Assembly: GCA_003151815.1 (NCBI GenBank)
Contig: PLYN01000060.1
Location: 1 to 64,000, forward strand
Origin: Bacteroidota bacterium
GTDB taxonomy: Bacteria; Bacteroidota; Bacteroidia; 2-12-FULL-35-15
Reading direction: 5' to 3'
Length of the DNA: 64,000 nt
Shown in pieces: positions 36,640 to 45,749 of the stretch. The number at the start of each line of letters is the position of its first letter. Position 1 is the first letter of the stretch. Under the pieces are notes generated by a model, which saw only the letters and a list, made by a program, of their open reading frames with translations, ran no database searches and was not told the origin of the DNA. A program made the translations under genes and the position numbers.

Positions 36640-37449
36640 TTAACTATGCGGCCTTTGAACAATAAGAAAAAATTTATCTAAAAAGAAAGCAATAAATATG
36701 CTCAAGATTAAACCAAAAATAGTTACTAAGATTAAACATTGTAATAAAGTCATTCCTTGTGTTCTTGTAGGGATAATAGGATCTATAGCGATTGAGCAAC
36801 CTCTGAATTCAGCTAAATTATATTCTGATAAAGTGATATATTCCTGAAGGGTAGCAATATCTTTGTAAACATTGAAATATGGAATTGATCCCATATTAGT
36901 ATTTTCTTTCTCTGTTTTTTGTTTGTACAAAATGAGTTCATTCAATTGCTTTTTGTAATTGAGTATAATATTAGTTTTCTTTTCTTTATCAATTTTCTCT
37001 TTTTTTGTGAAAAAACTATTGCTATTACAATAATTAATTAATTCTTTAATTATAGGATTAATTGAAGATGCATTATATACAAATATGCTTATTGTCAGAG
37101 TAGTTTCTAATTTGTTGTTTTGATCCTCTACCTGCTTTTGAATCTCTATTTTTTTTAGATTTAAAATCTCTGCCGAAAGCGCATCGTTTTTTTTGCTATT
37201 TCTATATATGCCATCATCGCCATAAAGCATATTAAAATTCTCAACGATTTCTTTTGTATCAACAGGTATTTCAGAAATATTTAGAGTAAAGTTTGTCTTA
37301 TAAACAGGCTTTTTTTTATAGCAGTATATAAAAGTTGCCACAAACAATGCAAGATATATAATGAAAATCAATAACCATCTTTTCCTAATTACAGCAATAA
37401 AATCATTTAAATCAAAAACAATATCATTTTGTATGTTAGTTTGCGTCAT
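36640..37449 (-). CDS. chain-length determinant (Wzz-type) protein
   Basis: A 269-residue protein with one helix near each end (about 30-48 and 237-260) and a coiled periplasmic middle (ILNLKKIEIQKQVEDQNNKLETT, KLNELILYKQKTEKENT), the usual Wzz layout. The segment IIPTRTQGMTLLQCLILVTIFG before the last helix fits the Pro-rich family motif. It lacks the cytoplasmic tyrosine-kinase domain of capsule-type Wzc. It regulates O-antigen-like chain length. It is the first gene of the 12-gene minus-strand operon, so the promoter should lie between 37450 and about 37600; no clear box was found there. Confidence 0.82.
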   Translation of the reverse strand: MTQTNIQNDIVFDLNDFIAVIRKRWLLIFIIYLALFVATFIYCYKKKPVYKTNFTLNISEIPVDTKEIVENFNMLYGDDGIYRNSKKNDALSAEILNLKKIEIQKQVEDQNNKLETTLTISIFVYNASSINPIIKELINYCNSNSFFTKKEKIDKEKKTNIILNYKKQLNELILYKQKTEKENTNMGSIPYFNVYKDIATLQEYITLSEYNLAEFRGCSIAIDPIIPTRTQGMTLLQCLILVTIFGLILSIFIAFFLDKFFLIVQRPHS

Positions 37450-37709
37450 AGTGGCTTATTTATTTCTAATTAAATGAATTTCGCTTCCAAAATGATTTTT
37501 TGCTAATGAATCATAACCGTTGGACGTTATCTGCAAAGGAAAGAATATTTTCTGAAATGACAAGATTTTTTAAAAAGTCATTAGATTTGGCTTTCTTTTA
37601 GCGAATGCTCAATGTTTTTGTATTTTTGACCTTTAGGTTGTTGTTTTTTACCATAATTTTCATTGGTTTATAAATTATGCCAAACTTAATTTAATTTTTT
37701 AATAATAAA

Positions 37710-39008
37710 ATGGAAATCCTTGATAGAAAAATTTCTCCGGCGTTTGGGACAGTTGATAAAATAGAAATGATACACGCGAGTGAACAACGCTTGCGTAACA
37801 ATATTCCTGTATACTCTGTTAATGCCGGCACCCAGGAGCTTATTAAAATTGAATTTTTATTTTCCGCAGGCATGTATCAACAAACAATTCCATTGCAGGC
37901 TGCAACAGTAAATGCGATGTTGGAAGAAGGTACTTCAAAACTAAATGCAGCCGAAATTGCAGATAAAGTGGATTATTACGGAGCTTTCCTCGAAACTGCC
38001 GTATCTCAGGATAATGCTTCCATCGTTTTATATACGCTTAATAAGCATTTAAAATCAACATTGCCGGTAGTTGAGCAAATTATTAAAGATGCTGTTTTTC
38101 CGCAACACGAGTTGGATACCTATATTAGAAATAGAAAGCAAAAATTCCATGTTAACAATCAGAAGGTTGCAAATATCGCTCGCAAATGTTTTTCCGAACT
38201 ACTTTTCGGTGGAAAGCATCCTTATGGAATAAATGTAAAAGAGTCAGATTTTGATAAGATTAATCGAAGTCATCTGAAAGATTTTTATTCCCGTTTTTAT
38301 CGTTCCAACAGTTGTACAATTATTTTAGCAGGTAAAATAGATGATGATGTTTTTGGCTTGCTGGATAATCATTTTGGTGGCAATGATTGGTTGCAGGAAT
38401 TTAAAAATAAAAAAACTGAAACTCCAAAAGAGATTTCAATTGTTTCGTCAACTAAACACGAACATCTTATTTTAAAGGATGACGCAGTCCAATCTGCTAT
38501 TCGTATCGGTAAAGTTTTATTTAATAAAACACACCCCGATTTTCAATCCTTACAGGTTTTAAATACTATTTTTGGTGGATATTTTGGCTCACGATTAATG
38601 TCAAATATCCGTGAAGATAAAGGCTATACCTATGGTATTGGTTCAGGAATTGTATCCTTGCAAAATTCAGGATACTTTTTTATTTCCACTGAAGTAGGAG
38701 TAGAGGTATGTCAAAATGCCATAAATGAAATATATTTTGAAATGAATCGTTTACGTGAGGATTTAGTTGAGGATGATGAATTACAATTAGTTAAAAATTA
38801 TCTTTTAGGAAGATTCTTAAGAAGTGTGGATGGTCCTTTTGCCATGGCAGAGAGATTTAAAGGGATAATGGAATACAACTTAGGGTATGATTATTTTGAT
38901 AATTACATTGCAACTATTAAGGACATTTCTGCATCTCAATTGCGTGACTTGGCTAATTGTTATTTTGATAAAAAAAGTATGATAGAATTAGTGGTTGGAA
39001 AAAAATAA
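37710..39008 (+). CDS. M16 peptidase homologue lacking the zinc motif
   Basis: A 432-residue pitrilysin-fold protein with two M16 half-domains. Where active enzymes have HFLEH before a GT, this protein reads ATVNA (residues 65-69) followed by MLEEGT, so both zinc histidines and the catalytic Glu are absent. The C-terminal half keeps the substrate-binding Arg/Tyr pair in NIREDKGYTYG (Arg301, Tyr308, spacing seven). It therefore resembles the non-catalytic subunit of heterodimeric M16 proteases. No catalytic partner lies nearby. The start ATG follows an A/T-rich leader; a TATTTTTG box at 37621-37628 could be a -7 element. Confidence 0.88.
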   Translation: MEILDRKISPAFGTVDKIEMIHASEQRLRNNIPVYSVNAGTQELIKIEFLFSAGMYQQTIPLQAATVNAMLEEGTSKLNAAEIADKVDYYGAFLETAVSQDNASIVLYTLNKHLKSTLPVVEQIIKDAVFPQHELDTYIRNRKQKFHVNNQKVANIARKCFSELLFGGKHPYGINVKESDFDKINRSHLKDFYSRFYRSNSCTIILAGKIDDDVFGLLDNHFGGNDWLQEFKNKKTETPKEISIVSSTKHEHLILKDDAVQSAIRIGKVLFNKTHPDFQSLQVLNTIFGGYFGSRLMSNIREDKGYTYGIGSGIVSLQNSGYFFISTEVGVEVCQNAINEIYFEMNRLREDLVEDDELQLVKNYLLGRFLRSVDGPFAMAERFKGIMEYNLGYDYFDNYIATIKDISASQLRDLANCYFDKKSMIELVVGKK

Positions 39009-39032
39009 TTTCAACTTAACGAAAATAACTAC

Positions 39033-41165
39033 GTGAAAAAAACAATAAAAATATTCAATGCAAAATTATCTTCAACTATCCGAAAAGGTGGGGCTAGAGT
39101 GATATTTGTTTTTTTGGGATTGACACTATTTTTTCCAATACATGCAGATGCAACATTGTCCTGTGGCGATATTTCACCAATAATGAGTTGTGCTTCCGTT
39201 TTACCTAATGGTGACGTTACACTTACTTGGTTAACGCCTGTAAACACAGGGGTATTCGACAGTTATCATATATTCAAATCCAATGCTCCCGGTGGACCAT
39301 TTGTTATACTGGATAGCGTTTTTGTTGCAAACCAAACGACATATACGCATATTGGCGCCGGCGCTAATGTTGCGCCAGTATATTATTATATTCAAACCCG
39401 TTGCTTAGGGCATGTGTTTTCGCCCGCAGTGGATACTATCCATTCCATTTTTCTGAATGTTACAAATCCTGCAAATGGTACAGCATTATTAAATTGGAAT
39501 TCTATCGCATCAAATACTATTTCTACCTATTCTATTTATCAGGAATACCCAACCGGCGTATGGATGTTAACAGGTTCAAAGAGTAATCCGGCTAACGGAC
39601 AAGCTAATTTAAATTTTATAGATACTATTTATATTTGTAATTCAACTATTAATTATAGAGTTGAACTTACTAACAGTTCCGGTTGTATTTCAAAATCATC
39701 TGTTTCGGGAGGAATATTTCAAAACATTATTGTGCCTGAAATTCCTCTTTTTGATACTTTAAGTGTTGACGATAATAATAAAGCCTTAATGAGTTGGAAA
39801 AAAAGTCCTTCTTCAGATGTGAAAGGATATGTTATTTATAAATTTAATGGGGCATCATGGATTCCCGTTGATTCAGTACTTGGTATCAATAGCTCAGCTT
39901 ATAATTATTTATTATCAAATGCAGGTTCAAATTCTGAACAATATCGCCTTGCGGCCTATGATTCTTGCGGAAATATAAGTCCCTTAGGAGCTGTTTATAG
40001 CACCATTCATTTAACTTCAGCAGCAGATATTTGTAATCGTAGCGCTTTATTAAGCTGGACTGCCTACCCAACATTTAGTGCAGGATTAGCAAATTACCGT
40101 ATTTTCAAAGCAACAACAGGTGTAACAGGTCCTTATACTTTGATTGATTCTGTTGGAGCGGGAATGCTTACATATACTGCGTCCGGACTTGCACCCAGCA
40201 CAACGTATTATTTTAAGATACAGGCGGTTGATGTTTCCGGCACAAAAACAGCATCTTCGAACCGCATCACATTTTATTCTGCTACTCCTGTTCCTCCTTT
40301 ATTTTTATATATCAGTAAAGTAACTGTGGTTGAACCTAATCAGATAGATTTAACTTGTCATATTGATATGAATTCGCCTACAAAACAATTTAAAATATTG
40401 CGTTCTCCAGATACTGCTTCTTCAAATTTTATTCAAATTGCTACCGTTCCTTCCGGTGCAACAAGTCCAATTTCGTTTACCGATAATAATTTAACTGTTA
40501 ATAATAAGAGTTATTATTATAAAGTGATAAGCGTTGATAGTTGTGGAAACGACGGATTACAATCAAATGTTTCAAGAACCATGTTATTGACAATTTTAAG
40601 CAATAATAAGGCTTCTACCAATCAATTGACATGGAATGATTATGCAAGTTGGTCGGGTGGTGTGGCATCCTATAACATTTACAGAGGTGTTAATGGTATA
40701 ATAGATTCAACACCAATTGCAAATGTGCCTTATACCGGGGCTGGAACGAACACATTTACAGATGATGTTTCGCAATTATTACAAGGACAGGGAGTTTTCA
40801 GTTATTACGTTGAAGCAATAGAAGGAGGGGGAGATGTATATGGTTTCACCGAAAACAGTTTATCTAATACTGCAGAAGGTTATCAGGATTCTAAAATATT
40901 TGTTCCTAATGCATTCTATCCTGACGGGATTCATAATACTATATTTAAGCCCGTTGCGCTTTATATAGATTTTTCTGATTATCAATTTGAGATATTTAAC
41001 CGTAAGGGTTTACAAGTTTTTTCTACAGAAAATCTAACCGAAGGTTGGGATGGTACTTATAAAGGTAAGCAATGTGAATTAGGGGTTTATGTTTACATGA
41101 TTCAATACAAATCCTCAAGAGGCGAATACATTGATTTAAAAGGATCGGTAACCCTTTTAAGGTAA
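39033..41165 (+). CDS. fibronectin III-type protein with type IX (type B) sorting domain
   Basis: A 710-residue exported protein starting with GTG. An uncleaved-looking basic leader precedes a hydrophobic helix (VIFVFLGLTLFFPIHADA), the likely signal. The body is made of about five beta-sandwich fibronectin III-like units, marked by repeats such as LTWLTPVNTGVFDSYHIFKS, LSWTAYPTFSAGLANYRIFKA, LTWNDYASWSGGVASYNIYRG and YYYKV/YYFKI strands. The end is a type B sorting domain (KIFVPNAFYPDGIHNTIFKP to DLKGSVTLLR). Probably a surface-exposed structural or binding protein. It converges on a very short sorting-domain protein 12 bases away. Confidence 0.88.
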   Translation: MKKTIKIFNAKLSSTIRKGGARVIFVFLGLTLFFPIHADATLSCGDISPIMSCASVLPNGDVTLTWLTPVNTGVFDSYHIFKSNAPGGPFVILDSVFVANQTTYTHIGAGANVAPVYYYIQTRCLGHVFSPAVDTIHSIFLNVTNPANGTALLNWNSIASNTISTYSIYQEYPTGVWMLTGSKSNPANGQANLNFIDTIYICNSTINYRVELTNSSGCISKSSVSGGIFQNIIVPEIPLFDTLSVDDNNKALMSWKKSPSSDVKGYVIYKFNGASWIPVDSVLGINSSAYNYLLSNAGSNSEQYRLAAYDSCGNISPLGAVYSTIHLTSAADICNRSALLSWTAYPTFSAGLANYRIFKATTGVTGPYTLIDSVGAGMLTYTASGLAPSTTYYFKIQAVDVSGTKTASSNRITFYSATPVPPLFLYISKVTVVEPNQIDLTCHIDMNSPTKQFKILRSPDTASSNFIQIATVPSGATSPISFTDNNLTVNNKSYYYKVISVDSCGNDGLQSNVSRTMLLTILSNNKASTNQLTWNDYASWSGGVASYNIYRGVNGIIDSTPIANVPYTGAGTNTFTDDVSQLLQGQGVFSYYVEAIEGGGDVYGFTENSLSNTAEGYQDSKIFVPNAFYPDGIHNTIFKPVALYIDFSDYQFEIFNRKGLQVFSTENLTEGWDGTYKGKQCELGVYVYMIQYKSSRGEYIDLKGSVTLLR

Positions 41166-41177
41166 TTGTGAGGTTTT

Positions 41178-41555
41178 TTATTCTAAAACTAAAATAGTGC
41201 CTTTATATTGTTTGCCATTAAAATCAATAACATAAAAATATGTTCCGTCAATAGCTTTTAATCCGGATGTTGTTCGTCCGTCCCAATTTATATTAGAATT
41301 ATTAGAATTAAATATGAGAATACCCCAGTTGGTGAATATGCTTATATTGTAATTTAAAACTTTATTTCCATTTAAGTTTACTTTAAATTCATCGTTAATG
41401 CCATCGTTGTTAGGAGTAAATGTATTGGGAACAATGATTGTTTCCTGAGCATGTACATTTTGAAAGGTTCCTAAAAAAAACGCTAAAAATATTGCCCCTA
41501 AAAGCAATTGCGATTTACATCTTTGTGTTTTAGTTAATGTAAAGTTTGTTTTCAC
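41178..41555 (-). CDS. stand-alone type B sorting-domain protein
   Basis: A 125-residue protein made of a signal peptide (LLLGAIFLAFFLGTFQNVHAQ) and a single type B C-terminal domain: IIVPNTFTPNNDGINDEFKV, YNISIFTNWGILIFNS, INWDGRTTSGLKAIDGTYFYVIDF, KGTILVLE. Nothing else is present, so there is no cargo to export in the usual sense. It could be a decayed remnant of a longer cargo protein, or a deliberate small exported domain. The ORF is intact, with an ATG start. Confidence 0.85.
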   Translation of the reverse strand: MKTNFTLTKTQRCKSQLLLGAIFLAFFLGTFQNVHAQETIIVPNTFTPNNDGINDEFKVNLNGNKVLNYNISIFTNWGILIFNSNNSNINWDGRTTSGLKAIDGTYFYVIDFNGKQYKGTILVLE

Positions 41556-41786
41556 TCTTTTGGTTTAGGTTTGTGTGATTAAAATCCAAAGATAATCTAT
41601 TTTATTATAAATAAAAATGCAAAAATATTAGAAGTTATTTTAATTCGTTAAAAATAATATCAATACATCTATTTTTGTCCGATATAAATTAAGTTTTACT
41701 TCTTTTTCATGTATTTTTAGAGTCGACAAATAGGGTATTAAAATTGATTGCAGAATGTTGAAAATATATAAGATAAAACTAATAGT

Positions 41787-42899
41787 ATGTTAAAATTTAT
41801 CAGAGTTTTTATCTTTTTTGCGTTTATTTTATTTTCGGTGAAGGTATGCGCGCAGGATGCAGATAAACCCAAGACAGATGCAATTGATGCTTTTACCATT
41901 CTTTTAAATGCCGGAAATGCTAAATGCGATTCTGCTGCCGCGCATCAAAAAAATAAAGATTCGAAAGGTGCTGATAAACTCTATAAAAATGCAATTAAAG
42001 ATTATAAAAAAGCGATCAAATTAAATCAGAATTCTTATATAGCATATTTTCGTATAGCCACGATACAAACCAAGGTAAAGGATAATATAAATGCTGCTAA
42101 AAATTTCGAAAAAGCAATTGGTCTTGATTCTATTCATAGCAATGCATATCGTGAACATGGTAAAGTGCTGGTTTCTTTGGGGAAATATGAAGAGGCTTTG
42201 ACAGATTTTAATAAAGCCATTGATATAAATTTTGAAGATGCTGAAGCTTTTTATCAACGCGGAATGTTAAGAGAAACAAGCAAAAATAAAAATCCGGCTC
42301 TTGAAGATTATGCGCGGGCAATTGAAATAAATCCAAATTACGAGGATCCCTATTTGAAGCGCGGTATCTTATATAATAATGTCAAAAAAGATTACGTTCT
42401 TGCACTCGTTGATTTAAATAGAGTTATAGAAATCAATAAAAATAACGTAGATGCATATCTTTGGAGAGGGAAGGCTAAATTTAATAGTGGTGATTTTGAA
42501 GGAGCGGATAAAGATCTAAGCAGGTATATTGACGATGATTTTTTTAATATTGATGCACTAATTACTAGAGGTGCATCACGAATAAACATTGATAATAACT
42601 CAGGTGCTGTTTCTGATTTTGATGAAGTATTGAAGCTTGATCCTAAAAATTATATTGCCTACATGAATAGAGGTACAGCTAAAGGGGGAATGAAAAAATT
42701 TGATGAAGCCCTGAAAGATTTGGATATGGCAATCACACTGAAATTTGATTATTCACCGGCCTATATTAACAGAGCAGCGGTTAAATTGGCATCCGGTGAT
42801 AAAAAAGGTGCTTGTAAGGATTTACAAAAGGCTGACGGCTTGAATAATGAAAAAGCATATCCTCTTATCCAGAAATATTGTAGTGATGGAAACCGCTAG
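41787..42899 (+). CDS. exported TPR-repeat protein
   Basis: A 370-residue protein with a signal peptide ending at VCAQD (about residue 24). About eight tetratricopeptide units follow from residue ~45, each with the A-Y/F-G/A-P-x-patterns, for example SYIAYFRIATIQTKVKDNINAAKNFEKAIGLD and AEAFYQRGMLRETSKNKNPALEDYARAIEINPN. TPR arrays mediate protein-protein contacts; in Bacteroidota such proteins often act at the periplasm or outer membrane. No partner is indicated by the context. It ends 14 bases before the convergent nnrDE gene. Confidence 0.85.
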   Translation: MLKFIRVFIFFAFILFSVKVCAQDADKPKTDAIDAFTILLNAGNAKCDSAAAHQKNKDSKGADKLYKNAIKDYKKAIKLNQNSYIAYFRIATIQTKVKDNINAAKNFEKAIGLDSIHSNAYREHGKVLVSLGKYEEALTDFNKAIDINFEDAEAFYQRGMLRETSKNKNPALEDYARAIEINPNYEDPYLKRGILYNNVKKDYVLALVDLNRVIEINKNNVDAYLWRGKAKFNSGDFEGADKDLSRYIDDDFFNIDALITRGASRINIDNNSGAVSDFDEVLKLDPKNYIAYMNRGTAKGGMKKFDEALKDLDMAITLKFDYSPAYINRAAVKLASGDKKGACKDLQKADGLNNEKAYPLIQKYCSDGNR

Positions 42900-42913
42900 C
42901 TTAAATAGTAAAA

Positions 42914-44437
42914 TTACTCTTTTAAAAATTTAAATCCTTCCGATAAGTATTCAATGATATCCGATGCGATCATACTTTCTTCTGATTTTTTCTGTGCAGC
43001 AAAATCACCTGCCAAGCCATGTAAATAAACACCTAATATGCAGGACTGTTGTGAAGAATAGCCCTGAGCCATTAATGAAGTGATAATGCCGGTCAGAACA
43101 TCTCCGGAACCGCCTGTTGCCATACCCGGGTTTCCTGTCGAATTAAAATATACATCACCATTTGGACAAGAGATAGAAGTGTGTGCGCCTTTTAAAACAA
43201 CATATACATTATTTTTGATGGAGAATTCTCCTTGCATTTTTAACCGTTCAAAACTGTTTTCTGTTTTGCCAGCCAAACGTTCGAACTCTTTTAGATGTGG
43301 TGTAAAAATACTATTAGCCGGAACGAATGCTAACCATGTTTTGTTTTCAGAAATAATATTAATGGCATCGGCATCAAATACTATTGGTACAATACTATTT
43401 TGAATTAATAGTTTGACAACATTTTGAGTTTGTTTTTCGTTACCAAGGCCGGGACCAATTCCTATGGCATTGTATTTTTCAAGACGAATATTATCTGAAA
43501 TAAAATCATTGTTACTATCACTATTTACCATCGCTTCAGGCAAAGAAGTTTGTAAAATTTCATACCCACACTTTGGTGAATGAACAGTTAGAAGCCCAAC
43601 ACCAGAATGCATGCAAGCTTTGGCAGCAAGAACAGCAGCTCCTATTTTCCCGCGACTACCTGCTACAATTAATGCATGTCCGAAATTTCCTTTGTGAGCA
43701 ATTTTGTTTCTTGTTTTCAAAAAAACGAGTATATCGCTTTTGGTACTGAAGTATTTCTTAGTAGGGACTTTATAAATATATTCGGCATTTAAATTAATAT
43801 CTAAAATGCTGAATTCTCCAATACATTCCGCATTTTCGGTAAACATAAAGGATAATTTTGGAAATTGAAAAGCGAGCGTAAATTCTGCTTTCACAATATG
43901 ATCTTTTACATCGTTCAGTTTATCGCCATACAAACCGGAAGGTATATCAATTGAAATTACCGTTAAGGGTTGCTGATTGATGAAACTAATAATGTTTGCA
44001 ACTAAGCCTTCAGTAGGCTTTTTTAAGCCTGTACCTATTATTGCATCAATCAAAATACTTTGTTCAGTAAAATGAAAAATATTTTTTAAGGATTCGGCAG
44101 ATGTAATTTCATCAATACTTAAATTTTCTTTTGAAGATAATTTTAAACGTTCATAATTAAATAAGAAATCTGAAGAACGTTTTTCTGAGTAATTAATAAT
44201 AAAAACATGAACGGGATATTTTTTTTCAGCTAAAAGGCGCGCAATGGCCAGACCATCTCCACCATTATTACCTAGTCCGCATATTATTTTAAATTCTGTT
44301 TTTGCATTATATCTGCCTATAATCCAATTTACACAAGCCAATACAGCGCGTTCCATAAGTTCAACCGAAGTAATTGGTTCTTGCTCGATAGTATATTTAT
44401 CAAGTTCACGAATTTGATTGACATCGATTATTTTCAT
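42914..44437 (-). CDS. nnr: bifunctional NAD(P)H-hydrate epimerase/dehydratase
   Basis: Repairs hydrated NAD(P)H. The N-terminal half (about 1-215) is the YjeF_N epimerase, with ELMERAVLACVNWI, GLGNNGGDGLAIARLL and DAIIGTGLKKP. The C-terminal half is the ribokinase-like ADP- or ATP-dependent dehydratase, with GNFGHALIVAGSRGKIGAAVLAAKACMHSGVGLLTVH in family order, GIGPGLG, VFDADAINI, TPHLKEFERL and GNPGMATGGSGDVLTGII. The length of 507 matches the fused enzyme. It starts two bases after the DUF2752 stop, ending a long operon. Confidence 0.95.
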   Translation of the reverse strand: MKIIDVNQIRELDKYTIEQEPITSVELMERAVLACVNWIIGRYNAKTEFKIICGLGNNGGDGLAIARLLAEKKYPVHVFIINYSEKRSSDFLFNYERLKLSSKENLSIDEITSAESLKNIFHFTEQSILIDAIIGTGLKKPTEGLVANIISFINQQPLTVISIDIPSGLYGDKLNDVKDHIVKAEFTLAFQFPKLSFMFTENAECIGEFSILDINLNAEYIYKVPTKKYFSTKSDILVFLKTRNKIAHKGNFGHALIVAGSRGKIGAAVLAAKACMHSGVGLLTVHSPKCGYEILQTSLPEAMVNSDSNNDFISDNIRLEKYNAIGIGPGLGNEKQTQNVVKLLIQNSIVPIVFDADAINIISENKTWLAFVPANSIFTPHLKEFERLAGKTENSFERLKMQGEFSIKNNVYVVLKGAHTSISCPNGDVYFNSTGNPGMATGGSGDVLTGIITSLMAQGYSSQQSCILGVYLHGLAGDFAAQKKSEESMIASDIIEYLSEGFKFLKE

Positions 44438-44438
44438 C

Positions 44439-44729
44439 TCAGTATTTTATAATATAATTCAATAAAACAATTGACATAGTTGTAAAACAGGCATACTTAA
44501 TATAATTTGCACCATTTTTAAATTTTATTAATAAGTGGGTTGCTGTTAGGAATATGCAGAAAATAATAAATAACAAAGGTGGATATATTTTTATGCTCGC
44601 AATGAAGTTTCCTTTTAATAATTCAACAAAGGATCGCTGAATTCCGCAACCTGGACAATCAATACCCGACAATTGTTTCAATAGACATGGAGCCATATGA
44701 TTTTCCAGCCAATGCGATAATTCAAACAT
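44439..44729 (-). CDS. DUF2752 membrane protein
   Basis: A small protein of 96 residues from the ATG at 44729. It has the DUF2752 signature CLLKQLSGIDCPGCGIQRSFVELLKGNFIASIKIYPPLL (Cys-Pro-Gly-Cys-Gly) and two C-terminal hydrophobic helices. The ATG overlaps the stop codon of the upstream gene as TAATG, which strongly supports this start over an in-frame ATG further upstream at 44843. Function unknown; it usually travels with the CCC-motif membrane protein, as here. Confidence 0.85.
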   Translation of the reverse strand: MFELSHWLENHMAPCLLKQLSGIDCPGCGIQRSFVELLKGNFIASIKIYPPLLFIIFCIFLTATHLLIKFKNGANYIKYACFTTMSIVLLNYIIKY

Positions 44730-45109
44730 TATTTTCCCATCATATTCCATGGAATACTTGTAAAAAAAGCAGCAATGAAGGCAATGTAAGCAGCTACAAT
44801 AAATAAATATACTGCTGAAAGGCATGTACCTATTATGGCGCAAATTTTTCCGGCTTTCATATTGCTATAAGATGATGGAGAATATATGGAAGGATTATCG
44901 TGATAGATTTTATTTGCTTTTGATGCCAACACCAAGGCAATAATACCTAAAACTAAACCAATAAAACCGAAACAAAAACTGGTGAGGATTGAAATAATTC
45001 CCAACACTAAAACAGTGTTTGAATTTGGTAATTGCTGTTGCCAAAACTGTTGGTTGTTTGGCTGGTTAATTGTTTCCTGGTAAGGCGTTCCTTGATTTTG
45101 ATTTTCCAT
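44729..45109 (-). CDS. CCC-motif (DUF4190-like) membrane protein
   Basis: A 126-residue membrane protein with a Gln/Asn-rich N-terminal tail (~30 residues) and two hydrophobic regions: NTVLVLGIISILTSFCFGFIGLVLGIIALVLASKANKIY and AGKICAIIGTCLSAVYLFIVAAYIAFIAAFF. The order matches Bacteroidota CCC-motif membrane proteins, but the Cys triplet is reduced here to one Cys in TSFCFG. It is partnered with DUF2752 by a TAATG overlap. Function unknown. Confidence 0.8.
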   Translation of the reverse strand: MENQNQGTPYQETINQPNNQQFWQQQLPNSNTVLVLGIISILTSFCFGFIGLVLGIIALVLASKANKIYHDNPSIYSPSSYSNMKAGKICAIIGTCLSAVYLFIVAAYIAFIAAFFTSIPWNMMGK

Positions 45110-45160
45110 TGTTTCTGTTTTTAATTTTCATCAACTATTATTAAGTATCAAATAAGCATA

Positions 45161-45748
45161 CTATAATTTTATTAGTTGCTGATGAATATCAATGATCTGT
45201 GGAATAAGCAATTGTAATTCATCATTTTTAATTACAAATTGGGATTTTTTAATTTTTTCTTCATCGCTAATTTGATTTTTAATGCGTTGCTCTATTGTCG
45301 TTCTATCTGTTTTATCACGCAGCATCGCGCGATGAATTTTTAATTCCAATGGTGCAATTACAGTTATTACTTTATCTACCATCTTATATGCGTTGCTTTC
45401 AAACAAAATAGCAGCTTCTTTTAATATATATTTCGACGATTGATTTTCTTTTAACCAATTCTCGAAATGATTAGCAACAGCAGGATGCACAATGTTGTTT
45501 AACTTTTCTAAATTCTCTTTATTATTAAAAACAAGGGACGCTAATTTTTTTCTGTCGATCAATCCTTTGTTATCTATTACTTCATTGCCAAAGGTTTTTA
45601 CTATGCTTGTCTTGACATCGTCATTTATTTCCAGCAACCTTTTTGCTTCTTCATCAGCGTAGTAAACGGGTATTCCAAGCAATTGAAATACTTTGCAAAC
45701 AGTGGTTTTTCCACTACCAATACCGCCTGTGATTCCAACTTTTAACAT
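45161..45748 (-). CDS. coaE: dephospho-CoA kinase
   Basis: Phosphorylates dephospho-CoA, the last step of coenzyme A synthesis, in the cytoplasm. Its 195 residues start LKVGITGGIGSGKTTVCKVF with the P-loop GGIGSGKT. YYADEEAKRLL and HPAVANHF are substrate motifs. RAMLRDKTDRTTIEQRIKNQISDEEK is the lid and adenine region. The gene starts one base after the YbbR stop, in the classic Bacteroidota order. Confidence 0.96.
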   Translation of the reverse strand: MLKVGITGGIGSGKTTVCKVFQLLGIPVYYADEEAKRLLEINDDVKTSIVKTFGNEVIDNKGLIDRKKLASLVFNNKENLEKLNNIVHPAVANHFENWLKENQSSKYILKEAAILFESNAYKMVDKVITVIAPLELKIHRAMLRDKTDRTTIEQRIKNQISDEEKIKKSQFVIKNDELQLLIPQIIDIHQQLIKL

Positions 45749-45749
45749 G

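Noticed and set aside
25799..37449. Interpretation as a capsule export cluster
   Set aside because: No Wza-like outer-membrane exporter and no Wzc-type kinase domain on the Wzz protein; an O-antigen-like Wzy pathway fits better.
43080..43403. 107-residue plus-strand ORF inside nnrDE
   Set aside because: Antisense to the conserved dehydratase half of an unmistakable enzyme.
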